In this document: positions 35,215 through 44,014 of the stretch, piece after piece
Position numbering within the stretch: the first letter of the stretch is position 1
Layout of the letters: each line of letters begins with the position of its first letter
NCBI RefSeq assembly: GCF_020616155.1
Contig: NZ_CP085530.1
Location: forward strand, 1,053,501 to 1,117,500
Length of the DNA stretch: 64,000 bases
Reading direction: 5' to 3'
Source of the DNA: Vogesella sp. XCS3
Lineage (GTDB): Bacteria > Pseudomonadota > Gammaproteobacteria > Burkholderiales > Chromobacteriaceae
Notes under the pieces: generated by a model
Database searches by the model: none
Seen by the model: the letters and a program-made list of their open reading frames with translations, nothing else
What the model was told of the DNA's origin: nothing
Position numbers and translations under genes: made by a program

Positions 35215-35829
35215 ATGAAATCTGCCGCCCTGACCGACCAAGACTACCAGCGCCTGTCCGACACCCTGGCCCGTTTCGCCCCGCAAGGCGCGATGAGCCT
35301 GGAAAAGCTGGACGGCTTTTTTGCTGCCCTGCTATGTGGCCCGGAACAGATCAAGCCGGTAGACTGCCTGCCGGCCATCATGGGCGCCGCCTTTGACGAC
35401 GATGACGCGTTCCACACCCCCAAGGCCATGGAACAGTTTGTGCGCCTGCTATCCGGCCACTGGCTGGACATCGCCCACACCCTGCAGCGCGGCCAGGCTT
35501 TCCAGCCCTGGCTGGAAGAAGACGAGCACGGCCAGGTGCACGGTAATGTATGGGCGGAAGGCTTTAGCGAAGGCATGCAGCTGATGCACGCAGACTGGGG
35601 CCTGCTGTTCGATGACGAAGACGCCGCCCCGGCGCTGGCACCCATCATGGCGCTGGCGTTCGAACACCACCCGGACCCGGAAATGCGCCCCTTCCTGCAC
35701 GGCGCCAGCGCCGAGCAGCGCGAAGCCTGGCTGGCCAGCATCTCCGACTCGGTAGCCGGCATTTATACCTTTTTTGCCCAGCTGCGCGCCGAAATGGCCG
35801 CCGCTGAAGCAGCAGAAGAAGACGAGTAA
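35215..35829 (+). CDS. UPF0149 (YgfB/YecA) family protein
   Basis: A 204-residue acidic, mostly helical protein of the UPF0149 family, function uncertain. Family features are SLEKLDGFFAALLCGPE, WAEGFSEGM and HPDPEMRPFL. It has no C-terminal SEC-C zinc motif. The start at 35215 is chosen from the family N-terminus (LTDQDYQRLSDTLARF). It is 3 bp upstream of the methyltransferase gene, so they are co-transcribed. Confidence 0.9.
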   Translation: MKSAALTDQDYQRLSDTLARFAPQGAMSLEKLDGFFAALLCGPEQIKPVDCLPAIMGAAFDDDDAFHTPKAMEQFVRLLSGHWLDIAHTLQRGQAFQPWLEEDEHGQVHGNVWAEGFSEGMQLMHADWGLLFDDEDAAPALAPIMALAFEHHPDPEMRPFLHGASAEQREAWLASISDSVAGIYTFFAQLRAEMAAAEAAEEDE

Positions 35830-35832
35830 GCC

Positions 35833-36456
35833 ATGAGCCAGGCCGCCCTATTCTGGAACCCGCGCTTTGCCGGCGAGCAATACGCCTACGGCAACGCACC
35901 CAACGACTTCCTGAAAGAACAAGCACCCAGGTTGGCCGCAGGTAGCCGGATACTGAGCCTGGGCGAAGGCGAAGGGCGCAATGCCGTGTACCTGGCCACG
36001 CTGGGGCACCAGCTTACCGCCGTAGACGCCGCCCACACCGGCCTGATCAAGCTGCTGCAGCGCGCGGCACAGCGCAACCTCGCCATTACCGCCACGCTGG
36101 CAGATTTAGCCGACTACCCCATCGCACCAGGCAGTTGGGACGCCATCGTATCCATCTTCTGCCACCTGCCACCAGGCTTACGCCGGCAGGTGCTGGCCGA
36201 CTGCGTCACCGGCCTGGCGCCTGGCGGGCTGTTTATTCTGGAAGGCTACACCCCGCGCCAGCTGGGTTTTGGCACCGGCGGCCCGAAAGACCCCGAGCTG
36301 CTGCTGGAGCCAGACACCCTGCGCCAGGAGTTAGCCGGGCTGGAACTGCTGCACTTTGCCGAAGTACAGCGCGAAGTCATCGAGGGCAGCCTGCACACCG
36401 GCATGGCAGCCGTATTGCAAATCGTGGCACGCAAACCCGGCCCTACCCAAGCCTGA
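35833..36456 (+). CDS. TehB-like class I SAM methyltransferase
   Basis: A 207-residue methyltransferase. SAM motif I is ILSLGEGEGRNAVYLA (about residues 40-55), motif II is LTAVDAAHTGL, and motif IV lies near WDAIVSIFCHLP. The N-terminal FWNPRFAGEQYAYG is typical of the TehB-like subgroup that includes thiol and tellurite methyltransferases. The substrate is unknown. A repeat copy (35930) straddles codons for Arg-Leu-Ala-Ala upstream of motif I. Confidence 0.88.
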   Translation: MSQAALFWNPRFAGEQYAYGNAPNDFLKEQAPRLAAGSRILSLGEGEGRNAVYLATLGHQLTAVDAAHTGLIKLLQRAAQRNLAITATLADLADYPIAPGSWDAIVSIFCHLPPGLRRQVLADCVTGLAPGGLFILEGYTPRQLGFGTGGPKDPELLLEPDTLRQELAGLELLHFAEVQREVIEGSLHTGMAAVLQIVARKPGPTQA

Positions 36457-36471
36457 TGCACCTGCCACAAT

Positions 36472-36500
36472 AACGCCCTGCCTTCCCCGGCAGGGCGTTT
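36472..36500. terminator. bidirectional terminator
   Basis: An 11-bp stem (AACGCCCTGCC/GGCAGGGCGTT) with a 6-nt loop, between the convergent methyltransferase and periplasmic protein genes. Confidence 0.85.
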
Positions 36501-36511
36501 CTCATCGGCCA

Positions 36512-37255
36512 TTACTGCGCTACCGCCTGATGCCGTGCCAGCAAGGCATCCAGCTGCCCGTTACGATCCATTTGCTCCAGCTGCCGGTCGATCTGGCGTA
36601 ACAGCAAGCCGGCATCCGGGTAAGCCCGCGACACCATGAAGTGCAGCGGCACCGGCACCAGGCCAGGCAACAACCTGGCTTGCAAACGCCCACCATCCTC
36701 GCCCAGCAAACCCAGCAACTGCAGGCTACGCCCGACTTCTACGTACTCGGCAAAACCGCGGCAGCGGCCGGCCTGCATTTTTTTCATCACCAGCAAGTAG
36801 CTCGACGAGCCCTCATCCACCTCGTCCGGCTTCACGCCAAAGGGGGCGTAGTTGAAGCCGACCAAGCCACACAAGGGCAAGCCCGGCGCGGCGCCAGGCC
36901 ATAAAAACAAGGCCGGCCGCAAATGCAGGTAGTGGCGGCTAAACAGGAACTGCCGGGCGCGCTCGGCAGAAAAGGTGGCCCCCATTACTACCTGCACCTG
37001 CCGCCCCTGCTCGGCCAGGCTCAGGCAACGGCGAAACGGCAACAACACAAACTCGGGGCGAAACGCACTGGCACTCAAGACGGCATGCAACACGTCAGGC
37101 GAGTAGCCCAGCACAGGGCGCGCATTATTATGTTGCGGCGGCCCGAAATAAGATGATGGCGGCCAACCATTGTCGCCGCCACAGGCCACAATACCTGCCG
37201 CCGCCGCTACCTTCGCGACCATCAGGCAGAACATAAAGAAAAGCAGCCTGGCCAT
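36512..37255 (-). CDS. periplasmic solute-binding-like protein (SBP_bac_3 type)
   Basis: A 247-residue exported protein with a signal peptide (hydrophobic residues 4-18, cleavage near VAAAAG). The body resembles the amino-acid-type periplasmic binding fold: PDVLHAVL, FRRCLSLAEQGRQVQVVMGA and a C-terminal MDRNGQLDALL segment typical of these proteins. No transporter genes are adjacent, so it may be an orphan sensor-type binding protein. The ligand is unknown. Confidence 0.78.
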   Translation of the reverse strand: MARLLFFMFCLMVAKVAAAAGIVACGGDNGWPPSSYFGPPQHNNARPVLGYSPDVLHAVLSASAFRPEFVLLPFRRCLSLAEQGRQVQVVMGATFSAERARQFLFSRHYLHLRPALFLWPGAAPGLPLCGLVGFNYAPFGVKPDEVDEGSSSYLLVMKKMQAGRCRGFAEYVEVGRSLQLLGLLGEDGGRLQARLLPGLVPVPLHFMVSRAYPDAGLLLRQIDRQLEQMDRNGQLDALLARHQAVAQ

Positions 37256-37405
37256 AATTTCCTTTCTATCGAGAAAGGCAGACTAACAGCGCGCCCGGCC
37301 AACAACAAGCACTTGCCAAGGCCAGCACAGCGATACGCAGCATTTCTATAAACCGATATAAAAACAACACCCTGCGCCCCGCGACAAAAAGACGCTTGCC
37401 TTTGC

Positions 37406-37423
37406 TTTTGAATACGTACAAAA
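37406..37423. promoter_or_regulatory. possible operator upstream of the UmuD-like gene
   Basis: The dyad TTTTG-N8-CAAAA lies 23 bp before the ATG. It does not match the CTGT-N8-ACAG LexA box, so any SOS control is uncertain. Confidence 0.3.
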
Positions 37424-37446
37424 TCAGAAGCAAGGAGATCACACAC

Positions 37447-38025
37447 ATGACACAAGGTGGAAAACGCGAGGGCGCAGGCCGCAAATCACGCTTTGGTGGC
37501 GACAAAACCGTTGCCATGCGCGTGCCGGAGCCGCTGAAGCCCGTGCTGGAAGGCTGGCTGGACGAATACCGTAGCCTGCGCAGCCTGCGCGGTAACAGCG
37601 CCGGTGATATCGCCCTGCTGGGTGAAGCCCTGAAAAACATGTCGCTACCACTGTTTGCCAGCCGTGTTCCGGCAGGCTCACCCGTGGCGGCAGATGATCT
37701 GAAAGAAGCCGATATCGACCTGAACCAGCATCTGGTGCGCAAGCCCGCGTCTACCTTTCTGGTCACCGTCAAAGGCGACTCCATGATCAACGCCGGCATC
37801 CACGATGGCGACTTGCTGGTGGTAGACCGCTCGCTGGAGCCACGCAGTGGCAAGGTTGTCGTAGCCGTGATCAACGACGAGCTCACCGTCAAACGGCTGG
37901 AACGCTCGGCAGGCCGCATCCGCCTGCTGCCGGAAAACCCGGACTTCAAACCGATAGAAGTACCCGAAGACGCCAGTTTCTTCGTATGGGGCGTCGTGAC
38001 CAATGTGATTCACGCAGTGGACTGA
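37447..38025 (+). CDS. UmuD-like S24 autoprotease with N-terminal basic extension
   Basis: A 192-residue LexA/UmuD-type self-cleaving protein. The catalytic Ser112 is in GDSMINAG and Lys149 in LTVKRL. A predicted Ala76-Gly77 cleavage bond lies in VPAGSP, and the DLNQHLVRKPASTF block is UmuD-like. E. coli UmuD has about 139 residues. Here an extra N-terminal region of about 65 residues starts with GGKREGAGRKSRFGGDK, a Gly/Arg/Lys motif that may bind DNA. No umuC follows; a 49-residue gene does. An AAGGAG site precedes the ATG. Confidence 0.85.
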   Translation: MTQGGKREGAGRKSRFGGDKTVAMRVPEPLKPVLEGWLDEYRSLRSLRGNSAGDIALLGEALKNMSLPLFASRVPAGSPVAADDLKEADIDLNQHLVRKPASTFLVTVKGDSMINAGIHDGDLLVVDRSLEPRSGKVVVAVINDELTVKRLERSAGRIRLLPENPDFKPIEVPEDASFFVWGVVTNVIHAVD

Positions 38026-38039
38026 ACAAGGAGCGCAGC

Positions 38040-38189
38040 ATGAACAAGCATAACGACCCGGTAAAAATGATGTTCCGTGACTGGAAGCGCCTGCCACGCG
38101 CGTTTCGCGCCGTCATCGAAGGCCAGCCGCAAGTGCTGCTAACGCGTACTGGCCGCAGCTACTACGCCCCTGTCGAGTTTGTCGGCTAG
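38040..38189 (+). CDS. 49-residue small protein downstream of the UmuD-like gene
   Basis: The ATG at 38040 follows an AAGGAGCG site and lies 14 bp after the UmuD-like stop, so the two are probably co-transcribed. The protein is basic (about residues 10-25: MMFRDWKRLPRAFRAV) and ends in TGRSYYAPVEFVG. I do not recognise it. It occupies the place where umuC would be expected, but is far too short to be a polymerase. Codon use fits the genome. Confidence 0.65.
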   Translation: MNKHNDPVKMMFRDWKRLPRAFRAVIEGQPQVLLTRTGRSYYAPVEFVG

Positions 38190-38374
38190 GCGCACCCGCC
38201 CTGCCACCCGCCCGTTTGTGGGCGGGGTCATGCGTCGCTAGCCACGCCCCCCAAGCCAGGCTTACCGCCCGGCACCAGAACAAGCAGGGTGCTGCCACGC
38301 ATCGCAGCCCCAGCCCACCGTGTCAGCCCGCCCCGGCCATGCCGGTGCCATGACAGGCCCGAGTTGGCCACCCC

Positions 38375-38406
38375 AGCCCCTGCCGAGCCGGCAGGGGCTT
38401 TGTTTT
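38375..38406. terminator. terminator
   Basis: A 10-bp AGCCCCTGCC/GGCAGGGGCT stem, loop of 5, followed by TTGTTTT. It lies between the 49-residue gene and the convergent GNAT gene. Confidence 0.75.
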
Positions 38407-38429
38407 GCTCATACCGGCCGCAACAACAC

Positions 38430-38996
38430 TCAGGCAGCCCCCCGCTCGGGGATAAACTCCGGCTGCAACAGCGAAAACTGCAGTAGATCGTGATACTGCC
38501 CCAGCCAGAAGCCCGCATGGCGCAAGCGGCCCTCCTCCACAAAACCCAGTTTGCGCGCCAGCTTCAGCGAGGCCGCATTGTCGGGGTGAATGCAGGCATC
38601 GATGCGGTGCAACGCCATCTCGCGAAACCCCCAGCCCAACACCGCCTGCAAGGCCTCCTGCATATAGCCCTGCCCCCAGGCCTCACGCCCCAGCTCGTAA
38701 CCCAGCGTGGCGCGTCGCCAGCCGCGATTCCAGGCAAACAAGCCGCAGGTGCCCAGCAGCGGCCCACCCTGCCGCAGCGCAATACCCCAGCGCGTGCCCG
38801 GGTTGGGCAGTTGCCGCCAGCCCTGCCACAGCGCCACGATCTGCGCCATCTGTTCTTCGCTATGTACCGGGTCGGTACCGAACCAGCGCATGGCGTCGGC
38901 GTCGGCAAACACCGGGAGCAGCGCCGGCACGTCGTCCGGCCCGATTTGCCGCAGTTGCAGCCGGCGGGTGGTCAACAAGGGGAAAGTATCGGGCAT
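38430..38996 (-). CDS. RimJ/RimL-type GNAT N-acetyltransferase
   Basis: A 188-residue acetyltransferase. The N-terminal LTTRRLQLRQIGPDD and the acetyl-CoA loop EAWGQGYMQEALQAVLGWGF (about residues 105-124) are typical of the RimJ/RimL ribosomal-protein acetyltransferase subgroup. ACIHPDNAASLKLARKLGF closes the fold. The true substrate could be a protein N-terminus or a small molecule. The start at 38996 begins the family N-terminus. A repeat copy (39016) lies 20 bp upstream, in its leader. Confidence 0.9.
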   Translation of the reverse strand: MPDTFPLLTTRRLQLRQIGPDDVPALLPVFADADAMRWFGTDPVHSEEQMAQIVALWQGWRQLPNPGTRWGIALRQGGPLLGTCGLFAWNRGWRRATLGYELGREAWGQGYMQEALQAVLGWGFREMALHRIDACIHPDNAASLKLARKLGFVEEGRLRHAGFWLGQYHDLLQFSLLQPEFIPERGAA

Positions 38997-39173
38997 GAAA
39001 ATCTCGGTATGAAAAGGTTGGCCGCACAGGCAGGCTGCCAAGTGTACCTGAATGCCCGATGACTAAAACATTCGCAACACTGCCGACAAGCCTGCGCCCT
39101 GCAAGGCTAGCCAGGCCGCCGCGCCAGCCAAGGCGCGATACCCGCACGTGAACATTGTTTGCCGTACAACATG

Positions 39174-39196
39174 AAAAACGCCACCCGAAGGTGGCG
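39174..39196 (-). terminator. terminator of the sugar transporter gene
   Basis: A 7-bp CGCCACC/GGTGGCG stem with a CGAA tetraloop, followed by TTTTT on the minus strand. Confidence 0.85.
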
Positions 39197-39211
39197 TGGT
39201 CGGCAGCGCTA

Positions 39212-40435
39212 TCAGCGCGGGCGATAGCCCACCAGACCGTAGTACAGAATGAACACGTAACACAGCATGGGCACGCCAAACGAGGCCAGCAGGCTGATAT
39301 TGTCTGCCACCGTAGCCTGCAGCAAAGGCAGAACGGCGCCACCGACGATGGCCATGCACAGCACACCGGAACCGGCACCGGTCAGCTTGCCCAGGCCGGA
39401 CAATGCCAGCGAGAAAATAGTCGGGAACATGATGGAATTGCACAGGCCGACTGCCAGCAGGCTCCACATGGCCACTTTGCCACCCAGCAGCATGGCCGTA
39501 GCGATCAGCAACACCGACACCAGCGCATTGCAGGCCAGCACCTTGCTGGCAGCAATATGGCGCATCACGGCACTACCGGCAAAGCGGCCAACCATGGCGC
39601 AACCCCAGTACAGCGACAGCAGCTTGCCGGCATCGGTCTGGCTCAGGCCACCGACGTCGGGCTGCTCCATCAGGCTCACCAGGAAACTGCCAATACCCAC
39701 CTCGGCACCCACGTACACAAAGATACCCACGGCGCCCAATACCAGGTGGCGGTGCTGCCATACGCTACCGGCCGGCTGGCCGTCCTGCGCCACCTCATCC
39801 TGGATGGCAGGCAGACGCAACATGGCAAAAACAGCGGCAATGGCAAACAGTGTGGCGGCCAGCATCAGGTAAGGGCCTTGCACCGACGCGGCCTCGGCCA
39901 GGGCTTTCTCCTGCGCCGACACGCCGGTAATGTGCTGCGTACCGGCCAGAATCAGCATGGCACCCAGCAGCGGGGCCACGGTAGTACCCAGCGAATTGAA
40001 CGCCTGCGTCAGGTTAAGGCGGCTAGAGGCGGTAGCTGCCGGCCCCAGGCGCGTGACATAGGGGTTGGCCGCCACCTGCAGAATGGTGATGCCGCTGGCC
40101 AGCACAAACAGCGCCCCCAGAAATGCCGGATAAGACAGCGTGGCCGCTGCCGGGTAGAACAGCAGGCAACCCACCCCGGCCATCCCCAGGCCGGCGACGA
40201 TACCACGCTGGTACCCCAGCAGATGCACCAGGCGGCCAGCGGGTAGCGACACCACAAAGTAGGCGGTAAAGAAACTGAACTGGATCAGCGCAGCCTGCAC
40301 GTAGCTTAGCGAGAACACGCCTTTCAGGTGCGGAATCAGGATATCGTTCAGCGAGGTAATCAGACCCCACATGAAAAACAGGGTGGTGAGTACGGCGAGC
40401 GATTTGCCGTGTTGCGTCTCTCCATGCTCGTGCAT
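39212..40435 (-). CDS. FucP/GluP-family sugar:proton MFS transporter
   Basis: A 407-residue inner-membrane transporter with about 12 predicted helices. The N-terminal FFMWGLITSLNDILIPHLK and the VAANPYVTRLGP and NLTQAFNSLGTTVAPLLG blocks are diagnostic of the fucose/glucose/galactose permease family (FHS). It probably imports a hexose with protons. No sugar kinase or regulator is adjacent. Two repeat copies (39584, 40063) lie within it. Confidence 0.92.
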   Translation of the reverse strand: MHEHGETQHGKSLAVLTTLFFMWGLITSLNDILIPHLKGVFSLSYVQAALIQFSFFTAYFVVSLPAGRLVHLLGYQRGIVAGLGMAGVGCLLFYPAAATLSYPAFLGALFVLASGITILQVAANPYVTRLGPAATASSRLNLTQAFNSLGTTVAPLLGAMLILAGTQHITGVSAQEKALAEAASVQGPYLMLAATLFAIAAVFAMLRLPAIQDEVAQDGQPAGSVWQHRHLVLGAVGIFVYVGAEVGIGSFLVSLMEQPDVGGLSQTDAGKLLSLYWGCAMVGRFAGSAVMRHIAASKVLACNALVSVLLIATAMLLGGKVAMWSLLAVGLCNSIMFPTIFSLALSGLGKLTGAGSGVLCMAIVGGAVLPLLQATVADNISLLASFGVPMLCYVFILYYGLVGYRPR

Positions 40436-40860
40436 GTATGTGCTCCGGTGGTAATGGGCGAAGGCGCGCAGTCTAAGTTCAAGTGGCCTTGTACTCGACT
40501 GTTTTCAGCGCTTTTTATGCACCCACCGCGATGCAGCAAGCAAGAAGCCATCACAATCAGACACTTGCCGCCCCACCACGACACCGGCGGGCTGGCATTG
40601 CCCGCCAAAACCCCGATAGCGCATGTAAGTTTCGAGTAAGAAAACTACAAAACCACTCTGCATGCAGCCAGATTTTCGCCGCCAACCCCACCCGCCACAG
40701 TAGGCAAGACGGCGATGACGCCTCATACAGGATGCACCACCGCCGGCACGACACGCCCTTGCCAGCACCCGCGGGACAACCGGGAGCAGCGCAAACGGCT
40801 GGCCACGCCCTCTCAACAGCCGTCGCCACGGCTCCGCACACCGGCCGGGCAGCTCAGGCG
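40436..40860. other. 425-bp intergenic region upstream of the sugar transporter
   Basis: I see no gene here. The part near 40436-40540 should contain the leader and promoter of the leftward transporter. A 10-bp palindrome CTGCATGCAG occurs near 40657-40667. The rest is GC-rich and featureless, and no clear terminator for the GGDEF gene was found. Confidence 0.4.
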
Positions 40861-42276
40861 CTAGCCGCTGGCCGCTGGCCGATACACGCAAACGGTGCGC
40901 TTGCCGGCCGCCTTGGCCTGATACATGGCCTTATCCGCCTGGCGCAGCACCTCGTCCACGCCAGGCGCCGCACCAGGTGTAAAGCAGGCCAGGCCAATAC
41001 TGACCGACACCTGCACGGCGTAGCCCTCGAGCTGCTGCACCTTGCCTAGCTGTGCGGCCAACTGCTGCATGGCCCAAGTGTAATCGTGCTCCCCTACCAG
41101 CAGCAGCACAAACTCGTCGCCCCCCATGCGTGCAGCGCACTGCGCCGCCGGCCATTGCTGCAGCTGGCGGGCAATACGCTGCAACAAGGCGTCCCCTGCG
41201 GCATGGCCGAAGTCGTCGTTCACCGGTTTGAAACCGTCCAGGTCCAGATAAGCCAGCGCCCAAGGCTGCGATGGCGGTTGCTGCACCCAGGCTTGCAGGC
41301 TGGCAATCAGCGCGCGGCGGTTGGCCAAGCCGGTCAGCGCGTCGGTATGCGCCTGGCTCGCCAGCTGCTGGCGCACCAGGTTTTGCTGCTGTGCCAGATG
41401 GCGCAAGCGGGTATCGGTGCGCGTCAGCCAGGCCAGGATGGTGTCGTCCTCGGCCGCCGGGGCTGGCTGCTGCTGCGCATCGCCAATGTGCACGATATAG
41501 CGGTACAGCTGGCGCAAGCTGCCACCCAGCACGTCCCGGCTATAAGTGCGCATACGCAGCAATAGCAAACACAGGCCTGCGGTTACCAGCAGGAAGACAA
41601 AGCGCACCAGCCTGGCCTGCATGGCGGCTTGCTGTACCTCGAACAGCGTACGCTGCTCGATAAGCTGATAAAACTCGTCGATAGGCCGCATGATGCGCGC
41701 CTTGTGCTGCATATAGTTTTCGTCGTTCACCTTAAGCAGCGCCTGCGCCCTTAACAGGCCAGCCTGGCCAGGTGGTAGCGCATCGCTACGTGCCACCATG
41801 TCCATGGCGGCCAGCTCGATACGAATCAGGCGGTCAGACTGGCGCTTGGCATCCGCCAGGCGGGCAAACTCCTGGCTGGAAAAATGCGCGGCCTGCATCA
41901 GCGAAATCAGGCTGGCTTTCTCGCCGGCAGGCTTGGGGCGGTCATTACGCGGATAGACCAGATCCCAGTAGATCTGGTTGTAATGCAAAGGGCGCGGCGC
42001 CGTGCCGTCACGAATGGCGATGATCTCGAAAAAGTACTGACGATACTTGGGGTTACCGGTAGCCACATAGCTGCGCACCATGCGGGTAAGGTCATCGGAT
42101 GACTGGCGCAGCTCGTCGGCCAGCAGATAGGATTGATAGCGACGTTCGTTGGCCTGATCAAGACGCCACTCGGTAAAGACATACAAGGCAAACGTGGCGG
42201 TGAAAACGACAAATAGCAATAGAGTGCAGATAAACAGCCATTGCAGGCGATCCAGGTTTTTCTGTGCTGCACTCAT
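40861..42276 (-). CDS. membrane GGDEF-domain diguanylate cyclase
   Basis: A 471-residue protein. A first membrane helix (about residues 13-36) and a second (about 230-250) enclose a periplasmic sensor region. A linker follows, then a C-terminal GGDEF domain (about 305-465) with an intact active site RMGGDEFVLLL and the expected LDLDGFKPVNDDFGHAAGD. It should make cyclic di-GMP. No RxxD inhibitory site is visible before GGDEF. An AGGAATAAC site fixes the ATG at 42276. It starts 38 bp after moaE on the same strand and may be co-transcribed with the moa/mob genes. Confidence 0.92.
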   Translation of the reverse strand: MSAAQKNLDRLQWLFICTLLLFVVFTATFALYVFTEWRLDQANERRYQSYLLADELRQSSDDLTRMVRSYVATGNPKYRQYFFEIIAIRDGTAPRPLHYNQIYWDLVYPRNDRPKPAGEKASLISLMQAAHFSSQEFARLADAKRQSDRLIRIELAAMDMVARSDALPPGQAGLLRAQALLKVNDENYMQHKARIMRPIDEFYQLIEQRTLFEVQQAAMQARLVRFVFLLVTAGLCLLLLRMRTYSRDVLGGSLRQLYRYIVHIGDAQQQPAPAAEDDTILAWLTRTDTRLRHLAQQQNLVRQQLASQAHTDALTGLANRRALIASLQAWVQQPPSQPWALAYLDLDGFKPVNDDFGHAAGDALLQRIARQLQQWPAAQCAARMGGDEFVLLLVGEHDYTWAMQQLAAQLGKVQQLEGYAVQVSVSIGLACFTPGAAPGVDEVLRQADKAMYQAKAAGKRTVCVYRPAASG

Positions 42277-42314
42277 GTTATTCCTATCGGCAGCCACCGC
42301 CCGCCAAACCAGGC

Positions 42315-42773
42315 TTAGCCCCAGCTTGCGGCGGCATCACTATCACTGGCTTTGGCATCCACCCAACGGCTGCTGCCATCGATAAAATCTTCACGCTTCC
42401 AGAACGGCGCTTCGGTTTTAAGATAGTCCATCAGGTACTCGGCCGCTGCAAAGGCAGCCTTGCGATGGCCGCTCGCCACCAGCACCAGCACAATCTGCTC
42501 GCCTGGCGCCAGGCTACCAACACGATGCACCACCCGCACCGCTTTCAGCGGCCAACGTTGCGCGGCGTTACTGGCGATGCGCCCGATCTCGACCTCGGTC
42601 ACACCGGGGTAGTGCTCCAGAAACAGCGCTGCCAGCGGGGTGGCCGCATCATGCACGCGCACCATGCCCTGGAACGCCACCAGCGCTCCGGCGTCGCCAG
42701 CGTGCTGGCGCAAGGCGGCCTCCTCGGCGGCCAGGTCAAAACGCCCGGCCTGAATACTGATATGGCAGTGCAT
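42315..42773 (-). CDS. moaE: molybdopterin synthase catalytic subunit MoaE
   Basis: A 152-residue large subunit of molybdopterin synthase, which converts cyclic pyranopterin monophosphate to molybdopterin using sulfur carried by MoaD. Family motifs are AFQGMVRVHD (about residues 33-42), EHYPGVTEVE, SGHRKAAFAAAEYLMD and KTEAPFWKRED with the catalytic Lys. It begins 1 bp after the moaD stop, so the two subunits are co-translated. Confidence 0.95.
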   Translation of the reverse strand: MHCHISIQAGRFDLAAEEAALRQHAGDAGALVAFQGMVRVHDAATPLAALFLEHYPGVTEVEIGRIASNAAQRWPLKAVRVVHRVGSLAPGEQIVLVLVASGHRKAAFAAAEYLMDYLKTEAPFWKREDFIDGSSRWVDAKASDSDAAASWG

Positions 42774-42774
42774 G

Positions 42775-43026
42775 CTAGCCCCCTGTCACCGGTGGCAAAA
42801 TGCCCACCTCGGCGCCTGGCGGTATATCGGCATCACCACGCACGATTTGCTGGTTCACCACCAGGCGAAACACCTGGCCCTCTGCCAGGGCCTGCGCCCA
42901 GCTATCGCCGCGGGCGCGCAGCTGCGCCAGCAATGTACCGGTACTGCCGCCTTGCCACGGCAACTGCTCTTCACTACACCCTGCCGTGTCTTTCAGGCGA
43001 CCGAAATACAGTACGCGTATGTTCAC
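42775..43026 (-). CDS. moaD: molybdopterin synthase sulfur carrier MoaD
   Basis: An 83-residue ubiquitin-like protein ending in the required Gly-Gly (PPVTGG), which becomes the thiocarboxylate. The beta-grasp start MNIRVLYFGRLKDTAG is typical. The start is GTG at 43026, overlapping the mobB stop (GTGA). It lies between mobB and moaE in one operon. Confidence 0.94.
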   Translation of the reverse strand: MNIRVLYFGRLKDTAGCSEEQLPWQGGSTGTLLAQLRARGDSWAQALAEGQVFRLVVNQQIVRGDADIPPGAEVGILPPVTGG

Positions 43027-43523
43027 TTGTTCTCCTTTAGCCAGCCCAAGACAAAGTCGGCAATGGCATCGATATGGTTTAGCGGCAGGCAGGGTACGGG
43101 CAAGTCGAGCACCGTGTCACTGGCTACCGCCATGATATCCGGGTCGCCCGGCTGCAGCAGCGGCTTGCCCAGCGCGGCGCGATACACCTCTATTTTCGGG
43201 ACAGGCAGCCACTTCTGCCCCTCCAGCACCACCAGGTCTACCGGCTGCAGCCTGGCCAGCTGCGCCTGCAAGTCTGGCGGGGTGGCCAGGTTTTCGTACA
43301 CTGCCAGGCCTTGTTCGCCCAGCAGCATCACCTGGGCGGCACCGGCAGAGCGGTGCCGGTAGCTATCTTTCCCGGGCGTATCAAAAGCCAGCGAGTGGTG
43401 GCTATGCTTGATCACCGACACCTGCACACCGGCCTGCTGCCAGCGCGGCAACAGCTGCTCCAGCAAGGTCGTTTTGCCACTGCCAGACCAGCCGGCCAGG
43501 CCCAGTACCGCTTGTTTTGTCAT
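43023..43523 (-). CDS. mobB: molybdopterin-guanine dinucleotide biosynthesis protein MobB
   Basis: A 166-residue GTP-binding protein that assists MobA in forming the guanine dinucleotide cofactor. The P-loop is GWSGSGKTTLLEQL (about residues 11-24), and IKHSHHSLAFDTPGKDS follows as in the family. VVLEGQKWLPVPKIEVYR is the conserved later block. The paired mobA lies about 9 kb to the left with moaA nearby, so the Moco genes are split into two clusters. Confidence 0.93.
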   Translation of the reverse strand: MTKQAVLGLAGWSGSGKTTLLEQLLPRWQQAGVQVSVIKHSHHSLAFDTPGKDSYRHRSAGAAQVMLLGEQGLAVYENLATPPDLQAQLARLQPVDLVVLEGQKWLPVPKIEVYRAALGKPLLQPGDPDIMAVASDTVLDLPVPCLPLNHIDAIADFVLGWLKENK

Positions 43524-43559
43524 GCTGGCACGCTCACATCAAAGGCCGTCATAGCAAGC

Positions 43560-43952
43560 TCAACGGCCGGCATGGCGCAGCAGCTGCACGCTGGCCAACC
43601 CTAGCCCCGTCATCAGCAAAGAGCCAGCCAGATGGCTGCCGATATGCGCCAGCGCCCAGACCCAGCGCCCCTGCTGCAGCAGCGTCACCGACTCGGCAGA
43701 AAAGGTGGAAAACGTGGTCAGCCCGCCCAGAAAACCGGTTACTACAAACAGGCGCCACTCGGGCGCCAGCTGCGGGTTGGCCGCAAAAATGGCCAGCGCC
43801 ACGCCAATCAGGTAAGCCCCCACCAGGTTGGCCGCCAAGGTACCGGGGGGCAAGGCAGGAAACAGCGTATTCAGGGAAACAGACAGCAGCCAGCGTAGCA
43901 CCGCACCCAGCGCCGCACCCAGGCTGATAGACAAAATGGCCAGCACGCGCAT
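43560..43952 (-). CDS. crcB: fluoride channel CrcB/FluC
   Basis: A 130-residue four-helix membrane protein of the Fluc family, which exports fluoride as a dual-topology dimer. The N-terminal [13 protein letters not shown], the NLVGAYLIG segment with its conserved Asn, and [15 protein letters not shown] (about residues 74-88) contain the pore Phe and Thr/Ser residues. I saw no crcB-type fluoride riboswitch in the leader. Two repeat copies (43775, 43826) lie within it, 41 bp apart. It precedes mobB by 36 bp. Confidence 0.94.
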   Translation of the reverse strand: MRVLAILSISLGAALGAVLRWLLSVSLNTLFPALPPGTLAANLVGAYLIGVALAIFAANPQLAPEWRLFVVTGFLGGLTTFSTFSAESVTLLQQGRWVWALAHIGSHLAGSLLMTGLGLASVQLLRHAGR

Positions 43953-44014
43953 ACCCCGCTCATGAATCAGGCTGCCACTTTAGCCCAGCACGGGCTGCGC
44001 CGCCAAGCCAGCAG

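Noticed and set aside
37390..37446. LexA/SOS box upstream of the UmuD-like gene
   Set aside because: No CTGT-N8-ACAG match is present; only the TTTTG-N8-CAAAA dyad is seen, so SOS control was not called.
38207..38226. Hairpin CCCGCCC/GGGCGGG after the 49-residue gene
   Set aside because: It has no T tract; the better terminator is at 38375-38406.
43953..44014. Fluoride riboswitch upstream of crcB
   Set aside because: The leader does not show the crcB-motif core or its pseudoknot pairing; only a hairpin from the neighbouring terminator is visible.
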